This document shows positions 33,179 to 43,840 of a DNA stretch of 64,000 nt, in pieces. The notes under the pieces were generated by a model. The model saw only the letters and a program-made list of their open reading frames with translations, did not search any database and was not told the origin of the DNA. Numbering within the stretch: the stretch's first letter is position 1; every line of letters starts with the position of its first letter. The stretch covers positions 67,054 to 131,053 of the forward strand of contig NMRB01001807.1 of NCBI GenBank assembly GCA_002633025.1, written 5' to 3'. Made by a program: the position numbers and the translations under genes. This DNA is from Notospermus geniculatus (lineage: Eukaryota; Nemertea; Pilidiophora; Heteronemertea; Lineidae).

Positions 33179-36100
33179 ATGGCTGCTGATGTGAAAGTTA
33201 CAGTTTATGTCAGCGATCCGTCGCCCTATTTATTGTGTCCTGTGTGCCAGAAACTGCTCAGAGATCCAGTGATCAGTGTGAAGTGTGGCCACACCTTTTG
33301 CAGATCTTGTGCTTTGGGTGTAAATGAAGGAAAATGTCCTTTGGATGGCCTGACATATGACCCAAAAACCCTGGTTGTGAATAAGTAAGTTGACCAGTTG
33401 ACCCCACACCCATCATCNGTCCATGGTGTGGGCAATGAGTTAGGCCTAGGCCTAAGTCAGTCAAAAGGACACAAGGACACAAGAATGATGTGTACCGGTA
33501 CATTTACTTCAAAAGTAGGCCTAGGCCTACATGATCATCCTACCTACGGTACCTCCTTAGTCCTTGCCTTGCGACATTTTGATTTCAACTTAACCTTGCC
33601 TTGGCATTTATTTGACTTGTTGTGTGTCGGTTACAGAACTGTGGTCAATCAGACAAATGAACTCCTCATATACTGCCGATATGGACTGAAGCTGCTGAGC
33701 GATGGCAAGCAGAGCCCTGATCCTGCTGGATGCCAGGAAACGATAGCCATTGGTAAGAGTCCAGGTCAAGGCAGTTGCGCTGGGGCAGTGACTGTGGTGT
33801 CGCACAATGTCGTGATGTGTTTCATCATTGCATTGCTAAACCTTTGGAACTTAACCTTCGATGTTAATTGCTGCAGTGTCCTTCATGTGTAGTTTATGTG
33901 AGCCGGAGTTGTATTTTTCTATAACAGTCTGTTAAGCATTTGGTGATCAGCTTGCTAACGACATGGCTACATGAAAAGTATTCATTTCCAGGCAGACGAG
34001 ATGACCATGAACTTCACTGCCCATTCATTCCTGTCCCCTGCCCAAACAGTACAGACTGTGGACCATTCCCCAAACTAAATATAGATGCCCATCTCCGAGT
34101 GTGTAGCCATTATCACTGCCCGTATAGAGAAAGAGGATGTGAATTTGAGGGCTACAAACAATCCTTACAGGAACATAAAGCAATATGTGGCTACAGGAAT
34201 CTGCATCGGAACTCTGGGTCATTCTGTAGTGAGGATGATAGCATTTTAAAAGACCAGGTACGCCTACCATATACATTTTTTCTCAACACTCGTAAAAATC
34301 CCATTTTCTGTGGCAAGGACTGAGGAAAAAAGGGTTTTCCTCCCAGAATTTTATTTAAGAGCAAGCTGTAGCCATTCATGGTACTGGAATCTGTTGACAG
34401 TCAACTTCATTTTCTTGGCCAAAATCAGCTCCCAGTTCCTTTTGTCCAGTGATCACTACCAAGAACATTATTGTTACCATATATCTTTGTGGTTTCTTCA
34501 CAACACAGTTGCTGATGGTTCAACAAGAAAATCGACATCTCAATGAATGTGTTCATAAACTAACACACCGAGTCAATCAGTTGGAAAGGGAAGGGAGCCA
34601 GATGAAAACACAATTGGAACAGTGCCTTAGGTGAGATTTCAAGAGGTTGTGACCCATTTGATTGGCCTGGGAACTACATGTCCCCCTATTATCGATCATC
34701 ATTAATAGGTCCCATCTCATTATCACTGGAGCCACGGTGGCGTAGTGGTTCGGGTCTCTGACTAGCGATCAAAGGGTCCCGGGTTCAAATCGCACTGGGC
34801 GTGAGACTTAGGGTTAGTCTCTTTGCCTCACTGGCCTCTCTCCACCCAGGTGGATAAATGGGTATTGGTTGGAAATGCTCTGATTGTAGTGCTGAATGAT
34901 CAGCTCATCTGAGTTCTACTGAAAGGTTTCAGGATAGACCGTTGTTGATATTAGACTATAGACCGAAACTTTAACTTTAAATTTGACGTCTGGTGACAGA
35001 ATAGTGATCATGGTGGTGTTTCAGCTGTAGTTTGTACGTCATTGAGTGGCAGTTGCGTGTAGGTTACAAGATACACATTCTGCATACAGGTCGGCCTACA
35101 TGCAAAACTGTGTGACTCTTACTTACAGTTCCCTTGCCACCCTACAGCAGCGATTTGATGAGCTTCAAGCCAGCACATCACGACCTAGACCCCTATCAGG
35201 AGCAGGGCCCATGGGGTCTGCTGTGTCGCCTGGTTCACAAGAAGCCAAAGGTCGTGGTAAGTCACTCAGTGAGCGTCAACAATGAATTCAGTTACATATT
35301 GAGATAATATTTGGACGTCATTTTGTCATATTCAAATCTGATGTAATCTCATGCCGATTTACCGGCGGCGATGGCATTCCGTAACTCCAGTTTGTGGTGT
35401 GAGCCGTGCGAACTGAGCGCAAAACCCCAGGTTAGCCTGGATGGTGTAATCTTAGTCTTGCTGACCATGATACCTGCACAAAAAGGTTCTGATTCACATT
35501 GTTCTTTCTTTAGTTGTTCGTCTTCCAAGAACACCTTCAGGAAAGTCCGTCACTGTCAACGGACTAGAAAATTGGAGCACGCCACTTCTCTTCAAATGCT
35601 ACGGTACACTCCGAGGCCACCACGGTTTTGTCAACTGTTTGACAGTCTGGCACAACAAACTGATTAGTGGTGGGGCTGATAAGATGCTCAAAGTATGGGA
35701 CTTAGAGAATTTGACCAATGGCTGTTTGAGGACAGTTGGTGGACATGTTGATGCTGTAAGTACCCCCGGTATAGATTTGTCATCTATGCTTACAATACTG
35801 CGCAGAAGTTTGGGACAGCATTCCAAATCCTTCTATTTCCTTTTCTGTCCTCCAGCCAGGCAGTTGACATTCTGGCTTACCTTCGGTGCTGCCATCTACA
35901 CAAGACTCTAGCCTGACATAGGGTTGAGGAGCCTTGGATAGCCTTGTGGTTATCTCGTCTGCTTAGCAAGTGGCAGGTCCTTGGTTCGAATTCAGGTCCG
36001 TCCTTGGTTGGAATCCCAAGGCACATGGGATTAATCATCCCTGGCTATCCAGTCCATCGCATGGGACAGTAAGCCCTCGTGCCTTGTAGGCCTACTTTGT

Positions 36101-38092
36101 GTCTTTGCAAGGGCAAGTAAAAGACCCCATCCAAGTGAGGAAGCTTGAGATGGCCTCTTTGTACAGTACTTACCAGGGCCAATATTGCTATGGCTTTGGC
36201 CCTGACGAAAAAATCTAATACAAATACATACGATATGGTAAGACTTGCATCTGGTGGCTACCCCAGAAGTATTTGGCTGGCCGGGCATTCCCATCTCATT
36301 ATCTCAGTCAGTCATTTCTTTCCTCTCCAGGTCCACTGTACTGCAGTCAATGGTAAATACCTCTATTCTGCTGGGGCTGATTTCACGATACACGCCTGGA
36401 AATTGGGCACTGGTGGTATTCTGGATGAGCATTGCACTGCCCAGAATGCCCACGACAATATCATCAAAGCCCTCGTTTGCTCTGCGGAGTTCCTCTTCTC
36501 TTCATCCTTCTCAAACATCAAGGTACATGTCATGAACCCCAAAACTTCTATCATCATGTTTCGTAAGAGCCTACTGGTTCACGATATCAGAAGTAGGACT
36601 AAATAGCAATAGTTTGCACATTCCTCCATTATATGTACACACATTTCTGAATTATCTTCAGGTGTGGGATATAAACACCCTGAATCACGTCCATTCCATA
36701 GGAGGCCTGAACCACTGGGTACGGTGCTTGGCAATCAATAAATCCAAGGATAAACTCTATAGTGGATCTCACAATACAATTGAAATTTGGGATGCGACGG
36801 GAAAGTTCAACCTGCGGGGAAAGTTGGATCATACGTTCGGTTCACTCTACTCATTGGAACTGACAAATCAGTATATTCTGGCTGGTAAGTAAACAATAAG
36901 TGTTACACCCTTTGGCGTGTTCGGAAAGCTTCCCCGACGAAGTTTCTGGCGCTTCTCTCGGGGAATGTGTGAAGGCGAATTTCCGAACGATATTTGCGCT
37001 TCCTCGGGGAAAGGTACTACTGTGTCGTTGCAGTCGTGAAATATTCCATGTATAGCCAATCAGCATGCCGGCCTGCAAAGAACACGAAATGCATGCCGGG
37101 AGTTTCCCCAAGTGAGCGAGTCGCTCACTTCGGCCAGGCTCAAGGAAGCCTTGGCACCTTGCCAAATACCTTTCCGAACGCTCTCACGCCTCCCCGAGCT
37201 TCCTCGGGGAAGCTTTCTGAAGGCGACCCTTATTGGACTCGGTGTAGACTCACAAGACAGCCTCTTAAAGAAGGATGCAGTTGTCACTTATCGTGCATTT
37301 TATGTATTTTCAGGGACCTATAATCGGAATATCCAAGTATATAGCATCACTTCGCACCAGTACATTCAGGAGTTGATGGGACATGTCGGAGCCGTGACGT
37401 GTCTGCTAGCATCACCTTCGGGACAGTTTCTTTTCTCGGGATCAGCTGATTCGAGAATCCAGGTGAGGGGAATCATTGTGACGCTGCTCCACGTGAGAGT
37501 TTTCCTCGGAAGTTGGCTCTGTGGGCAACTTAACCGTAGAAAACTATGGGTGATCATTTGTGTCATCGGTTGTAGTGCAGAAAGCAAAAGTGATGAATTG
37601 CCCATTGAGAGCCAACTCGCACGTGGAGCTGCACATAATAGAATCCTTGTACATCCAATTTTTGTCCAGCAGATTGTATGCGGTAGTGATACGATGATCC
37701 TCTGTTGAATGGCGATGTCATGGTTTTAAAAGTGTAGTCATTTGAACTATCCGTTGCAGGTTTGGAACCTCCAAAACATGTTGTCCATCCACAGTCTGGC
37801 ACGGCATGAAGGGAGCGTCACTGCCCTGGCTCTAAATGGTGACACATTGCTCTCTGGGTCGGAGGATACGGAAATTAAGGTATGCTGGCATTGTCAGCTA
37901 ATTCATCTGCATCTTGCATCAGTGGTATGCGAGAATAATGTTCTGGGGAGCTTCGACGTCTACATAGTATTTTTAAAAGAGAATTTGTTTCATCTTCTCC
38001 AACATTTTGATCTGCCATCAGGTCTCATGTCATAAATATTCTGTTTTTATTTACAGGTGTACAAATACCACAAAATTGATACGGTGAGGTGA
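33179..38092 (+). CDS. TRAF7: TRAF7-like RING/TRAF-zinc-finger/WD40 ubiquitin ligase
   Basis: Eleven exons: 33179-33384, 33637-33752, 33992-34257, 34509-34630, 35129-35256, 35514-35755, 36331-36522, 36662-36884, 37314-37462, 37760-37879, 38057-38092. All phases agree and give 599 aa. Residues 20-57 are a RING of the C3HC3D type (CPVCQKLL, CGHTFCRSC, CPLD), as in TRAF7. Exon 3 holds the TRAF-type zinc finger (CPFIPVPCPNSTDC, HLRVCSHYHCPYRERGCEF). Exons 4-5 form a coiled coil and a Ser/Pro linker. Exons 6-11 form a WD40 propeller with GLNHWVRCL and TYNRNIQVYS blades typical of TRAF7. Vertebrate TRAF7 acts in MEKK3-linked signalling. The long N-terminal extension of human TRAF7 is absent. The start is the ATG at 33179; an upstream in-frame TTG is not used. 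A TRAF7 paralogue is possible. Confidence 0.88.
34728..34985 (+). mobile_element. tRNA-derived SINE, family 1, in TRAF7-like intron 4
   Basis: Best-preserved copy. Head GGCGTAGTGGTTCGGGTCTC, B-box GGTCCCGGGTTCAAATC, core TCTCTTTGCCTCACTGGCCT then CACCCAGGTGGATAAATGGG, and a tail TTGATATTAGACTATAGACC. Confidence 0.85.
35928..36235 (+). mobile_element. tRNA-derived SINE, family 2, in TRAF7-like intron 6
   Basis: The head has an A-box-like TGTGGTTATCTCG and a B-box GGTTCGAATTC. The body has GCAAGGGCAAGTAAAAGACC and GGGCCAATATTGCTATGGCT, and the AT-rich tail is built of AATACA units. A second copy is at 59724-59925. Confidence 0.75.
36908..37232. repeat. Foldback in TRAF7-like intron 8
   Basis: GAAAGCTTCCCCGACGAAG on the left pairs with CTTCCTCGGGGAAGCTTTC on the right. 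A perfect inner hairpin AAGTGAGCGAGTCGCTCACTT lies near 37109. This fills most of the intron. Confidence 0.6.
37486..37628. repeat. Foldback in TRAF7-like intron 9
   Basis: GCTCCACGTGAGAG and GTTGGCTCTGTGGGCAA on the left pair with TTGCCCATTGAGAGCCAAC and CGCACGTGGAGC on the right. Confidence 0.65.
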
Positions 38093-39043
38093 TTTTGGAA
38101 GTGTACCCTGTACCTGTTGTCGGAGGCAACTCAGACTACGTAGCTATAAACTATAGGCAGCGAAGTATACACATACGTCTGAAGTTTTTCCAATAGTCAA
38201 AGACTTGGGCCCATGCTCAAGCTAACCTCAAAGTCATTCTCAACCTCAAATTGCCTTGCGCGAGCTATTCTCTTGCTCGAAGTCATACTCAAGAACATTG
38301 AATATCCTGTGCAAGAGGGGTCGTACTCAACTTTTATGTCGTGCTCAGCTGAGGTTTACCTCAAACTCAATTTTAACCATGACTGGTGCAACCGGACCTT
38401 AATGTCAGCATATCCCCTACCTTATGAGCTAGGACACAATGCAGGCAAAGTAACGATTGTATTCTAAATGTGTTATTGTCTTGCAGTGCAAATTTTGTGC
38501 AGGCTGCATTTCTGTAGGTTCATCCGTAAGTGCATCCTGAGGTTTTGAGGTCGGTGCTAGTTCGTCTACGTCACTGCCCAAAAATATTCAACAATGTAAG
38601 TGGTATCACCTAGTCTGCAGTGGCTGGTGAGAGATCGATGATGATCAGATTGCTTTCCCCTTGCCTGGCATTTGCCTGGTGGTATCTGGCACCAAGTATT
38701 TTGAATATTTAGTTGATATCTTGTTGATCAAGAGATGTTAGCGTGAATATTAATGGGATGTTAGTAATAGTCTATAGGCATGATAGGCCTGCTTTTGAGT
38801 CCCGCAAGGTACATTAAATTCTTGTTAAATTCGAACTAGCTGTGGCAGACTTGTTAAATGGCTACTTAGCATAACGCACTATCCTATTTATATCCTAGAG
38901 TAGTGTGTTGTATTATCTGGATAAAGGGTGCCAAGGCAGGGTTGAATTGTTGTCAAATGAACTGTATGTATATATTCAGGATGAATTTTGTAAGCAGCTG
39001 TGATTATGAATTGTAAACAAATGGGATTTTATAAGGAAAATGA

Positions 39044-39049
39044 AATAAA
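39044..39049 (+). promoter_or_regulatory. Possible TRAF7-like polyadenylation signal
   Basis: AATAAA about 950 bp after the stop codon, in an AT-rich stretch and followed by T-rich sequence. Hexamer evidence only. Confidence 0.35.
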
Positions 39050-39214
39050 AGGACTTTTTCATGAGAAGAATTTTCAGTTCTTGTATTGTACACTGGTGGA
39101 TCTTACATGTAGGTAGAGGGCTAAAATATTGCCACTTTGTCCACAGACGGCACCACCGGCGGTGATTGCATCATTCTCCAATACCGCAGTTCTGCCTTTC
39201 ACCCCAGTGTTGGA

Positions 39215-39452
39215 GAATAGACTCTATCACTCCAATAGAGCGCAGCACCTGACGGGTAGCCAGCTAGGCCTTCAGCGTCACAACGTCCCGTGCCCCATTC
39301 TGAACGCCATGACGTCACTCGAAAAACCTCCACTTGTTTCAGCGATCATGACGTCGTCTCACGTCAAGATGTCATGGAATGAGTATGGGACGTCGTGACG
39401 CTGTAGTTACCCGTCAGGTGCTGCGCTCTTTTGGAGTGATATAGTCTATTGA
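39215..39452. repeat. Foldback palindrome
   Basis: The left arm contains AATAGACTCTATCACTCCAA and GCGCAGCACCTGACGGGTA. The inverse lies at the right (TACCCGTCAGGTGCTGCGC, then TTGGAGTGATATAGTCTATT). The centre has several GACGTC-type sites. Confidence 0.7.
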
Positions 39453-39459
39453 GAGTTAC

Positions 39460-39540
39460 TCCACATGGGGCGAGGTTGGTAAGTAGTTGTTCAACAACAT
39501 TGTCAATAGAGGTCTTCCTTAATGCAAGTATGTTTAGCAG
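39460..39540 (-). repeat. Dispersed repeat shared with 54735-54815
   Basis: On the minus strand it reads AAGACCTCTATTGACAATGT, then ACCAACCTCGCCCCATGTGG. The same sequence with few changes is found on the plus strand at about 54735-54815, in a transglutaminase intron. Confidence 0.65.
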
Positions 39541-40388
39541 ATCTTTATAACAAAGTGATTGAAATCCATTGACAGCGTGTCTCCAGTCAAAAATGCAATA
39601 ACATGGAACTTTACATTGATACATGTATGTAATGTACATGTAGGTGCAATAGATGAAAATTACTATTATGTATACAGACAGACATGCTATGTCACCAGAT
39701 TACAAAACCCGAAATACTAATATACAACTTTTCGAACCTGAAATTTATTGTTGTTCAAGCACTAGAATAATGCATTACCGGTAGTAGTAACACACCAGAG
39801 TATTCATTGCAAATAGCCTACCAGCAAAAACTTGAAGCAAGTGTGGGTGTGCAAGTCAGAGTGAGAGTGTGTTAGCACAAACAATGCGAAAGAATTATTA
39901 ATAGGCTTTTATAATACTACATGTATATTTCAACAGCATACCGCCCGGTTTCTATTTTTACCAGCAAAGTTTGGACAAGCATTAGATAACAACTAAATTT
40001 TACTGAGTGACCACATTGTCAAGGTGAGACAGAACAAAAGCAGGTTTCGACAAACACAATGAAATTGACAAGTCCGACGTCATTCGGGCGGTTCGCTATG
40101 AAACTGTCTGGACATTGACTCTTGTGTGATTTGGAATACTGATACATAAATATTAACAGGGTATTCATAAAACCATGTACCAATAACTACAGTACATGTA
40201 TGTAGGCCATATTTTGGGGGGAGCTGTGCACAAATCAGTGACACATCTATACGTGTAACAGCTAAAAAACGACATCCTCTCAAAACGGTTATTCTGATGC
40301 AGTAAAGGGCACCCAGTTCACTGCAGAAGTTGGTCCCTCATAAATGTTACACATTGATTATGCTATTGACCCGCTCTAGCAAAAGTAG

Positions 40389-40472
40389 GCACTTGTTGTA
40401 ACTGGGGAAAGGCCTTACAACACAAAAGCTGAAATGAACATCTCTGCAGGTTGACAATAGTAGTGCACAAGC
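40389..40472 (-). repeat. Dispersed repeat shared with about 30538-30610
   Basis: On the minus strand it contains ACTATTGTCAACCTGCAGAG and TTGTGTTGTAAGGCC. The plus-strand match is near 30538-30610, in WWOX intron 6. Origin unknown. Confidence 0.55.
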
Positions 40473-41090
40473 TGTAAACTGAAGAGCGATTTGCCGGACG
40501 GGTCACATATCTTAGTAATTTTATTTATTTTTGAAGGGCTGCTTGATTTAAGTAGAGAATACATGTATATTCTCTATGCTCTTTTAGAACCAAGTTTGTT
40601 CTTAAGTCTTAAGTCTTAAAGTCTCCACAGGGAACACTTACGCCGCATTTTCACCATTCTTCGGCAGAAAGTCTCGTTTTAAACGAAAAACCCGTTTAAA
40701 TTTACTTTAACTGCTGAACAAATTTCATTAATTTCATAAATTTCATAATTTACATCCATTCAATTGTTGGTATGCACTTCAAATTTAACCATTTTACCAT
40801 TTTATGCACATGGCCAACATGCCAGACCACCAACAATACAATGTGCATCCAACATGGTTTTACCTTTACTAAAATAACACATACATGCACACACATATAA
40901 GTATTACACTTAGTATGTACAACTATACAGTCTACAGAGGAATGCACACCAAATAAATAGAAATGAATCTCTTGATATGATCATTAGATACAACAATTTT
41001 AAAATGAATGACGTGATTTTATAAAATCATTTTACAAACAAAATCAGTTCACAAACAAAATTTTTTTATGAACAGTGAAGAAACTTTAAA

Positions 41091-41276
41091 GGACCATTCC
41101 ACTTCAGCGGATTCCACCGTGGTCTGCGGTGAGCGGAGCGGTTTTCACAGGCTTTAAGCTAATCAACAGACCATGTATCGTTGAACCATCGAAGGATTAT
41201 CCAAAACCCTCTGAAAACCACACCGCTCACGGCAAACATGGTGGAATCTATCTACTGAAGTGGAAACGTGCCTTAG
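41091..41276. repeat. Foldback palindrome
   Basis: CATTCCACTTCAGCGGATTC and ACCGTGGTCTGCGGTGAGCG on the left match the inverse of CGCTCACGGCAAACATGGTG and CTACTGAAGTGGAAACG on the right, with scattered mismatches. Confidence 0.6.
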
Positions 41277-42741
41277 ACTGCATTCTTTAACTTCCATTCC
41301 AACTTAGCTCAATTTTACCAGTGCACAGGTGCCATCTCCCTGGACTTGTACAGAATACTACCCCTCAATATGGGTGCACCAAGGAGAGAGTGTCACTAGC
41401 ACCAAACACGGCCAAAAATAAGATCAAACATAAACATTAAAACCTATCGCTAAAACAAAATGTAATTACATCTACACTCAACAGTTATCTGATCACACTT
41501 AAAATCAAACATAATAACGAGTATTCCTAATGCAATTTTGGAGAAGTTAGATCCCAGTGACGAAGTCAGGTCTCTGGACCTTACAACGGTGATTTCGGTG
41601 TATTTACAATGTCAGGAGGCGTTGCCTGTCTCTGTGAACCATGATCTGTTCCAATGTCATCCCATAAAAAACCACATCATATGACATTCGTTCAGTTTGT
41701 TTGACACCATCAACTGATGGCTATCCTTGCCCAAACACTTCAGCTGCATTATAAATCCTATAGGCCTAAATGCTATAAATATGTCTGACTGGCGGTCTAG
41801 GAAAACCCATCCGATGTCACTGAATGAGTCAACAAGGGCTGTCAGATTGCCTGTGCACTGATCAGCAACTGTTTGCCTGTTATGTTATGAAGTGCACTTC
41901 AGCTATTGAAATGTGCAGGTTCACGAAGGCCATTAACACTTTCCTCAAATGCGACATCCGACAGGTTTTCCCAGACTCATGACTGCCTCACAAATATCAA
42001 AAGCTTCAATTCATTCCACTTGCAGCCTTCAGAGGAAAGTCGCCAAAGATGGAAGAAAATTAGAATAAATTAATTAGCATAAAACGTGACAACTTTTGGC
42101 TAAATACAGACTAGTTATTACCCGTAATTACTGAACAGGTAAACATCTAACATAATTATGTTGGCAAACATGTCAAATGAATGGTCACCAATGAAGTGAT
42201 AAAATACATCGATCTAGAAAAACTGTTCCAAACATAGTGTTTCAGCTATGCTTGGATGAGCAGCCTCAAAAACTAGGAGAAAACACGTATTTTGAGGCCA
42301 TTAGCACTGAATATTGAGTGTACATGTATGTATTAGCAGAGAGTATGCACACTGCCTTTTTCTCAGAAGTTGAAAATACCCTGTGTTTTTCTTACGTTCA
42401 CTATTAACTCCACTAGCCATTTAAAGGAGCGTGCCATGCCCAGCCATTTTTTTCACTCCCTTTCTGCCCGTCCCCCGCCATGTGAAGTTTTGGCCCGCAA
42501 CACAAAAACATTCCTTCCTAGGGTAATCAACGAAGGCCAAAGAATCCTTAACTACCCTGTAAACGACTGACCGCCACTCCCTTTGTTCACATTCTGGGCC
42601 TTCCTCGCAAAATATTGGGTGATAGTCTTGTGATCAACACCACAAAGCTGCCTCAAACATCAGTAAGCTGCCAGTTTTTGCGGAAAAACCCGAGACGGAG
42701 ATAAAGTCACCTCTTCCCTAAATTTTTTTCGTATGGCGCCA

Positions 42742-43688
42742 GGCATGTTCTTTTTCGGAACATTTTTCCCCAACTAATTTTTCATATAGTTGCAGGTGTT
42801 TGATTTTCATGATAATTTCAGGTATAATATTTTATAACGTGAACTACATAATCATGAAAGAAAAATGTGACATTAGTTTCGTTAATTAGGAAAACAAAGA
42901 GCATTTGCAAAATGTCCGAAATCAGCATGAAAACAGTGAAATTATTCCCTAATGTTTGTTGTACTGGGAGAGTAATGGTATTATTTATCATTCACCTTAA
43001 AGTCATTACTAAACATATTGGTTTTGCTGAAATATTTGCAAAAAATGTGTGACTTTCTTCATTTCTGGACCCCTATTTATGTGGGGGGAGAACAGAACAG
43101 CACATCTAGGCCTGTCAGAATTGAATGGAATGCTGTGGTAAAGATTATTGTCAATATCAGTGAAGTGGTTTGTTGGTGTTGCATAAGGTCATAAAAGGGA
43201 AACTTGAATTTGACGTCCCACCGATCACATAAGCCTACCCACATGTCATGGTTGATTATACATGTTGTAACTGATATTGATTATAATCTTTACCACAGCA
43301 TTCCATTCAAATCTGACAGGCCTAGATGTGCTGTTCTGTTCTCCCCCCACATAAATAGGGGTGCAGAAATGAAGAAAATCACAGATTTTATGCAAATATT
43401 TCAGCAAAACCAATATGTTCAGTAATGATTTTATGATGAATGATAAATAATACCATTACTCTCCCAGTACAACAAACATTAGGGAATAATTTCACTGTTT
43501 TCATGCTGATTTCAAACATTTTGCAAATGCTCTTTGTTTTCCTAATTAATGAAACTAATGTCACATTTTTCTTTCATGATTATGTAGTTCACGTTATAAA
43601 ATATTACACCTGAAATTATCATGAAAATTAAACACCTGCAACTAAATGAAAAATTAGTTGGGAAAAATGTTCCGAAAAAGAACATGCC
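42742..43688. repeat. Large palindrome, about 420-bp arms
   Basis: Arms at 42742-43160 and 43271-43688 are inverse copies with few differences, around a 110-bp loop. The outer ends are GGCATGTTCTTTTTCGGAAC and its inverse. The inner ends are GCTGTGGTAAAGATTAT and its inverse. The sequence is AT-rich with no protein-coding signal. It begins 152 bp beyond the CDYL stop codon, so it may be transcribed in the CDYL 3'UTR. Confidence 0.85.
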
Positions 43689-43840
43689 CTTTTGTGCGAA
43701 TGAAAAAAGGATGGCAACTTGGTTCCTGCAATTGGGTTTTTTGTGCAAAGTTGACTGAAAAAAGACTATCATTTTAGTATTCAGCAATAAAAATCCCACT
43801 TATGTAGTCCCTTACCGATAATATACACAAACATGATCAA

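Larger units (their letters stand above)
39050..43840. other. Gene-free interval between TRAF7-like and CDYL
   Basis: Contains four repeat features listed separately, including the 0.95-kb palindrome. About 39660-41080 and 41280-42740 are AT-rich without recognisable features. Much of the right part could be CDYL 3'UTR. No exon-like ORF was found. Confidence 0.6.

Noticed and set aside
34728-34810. Possible tRNA gene
   Set aside because: Same reasoning; it is the head of a three-copy SINE family.
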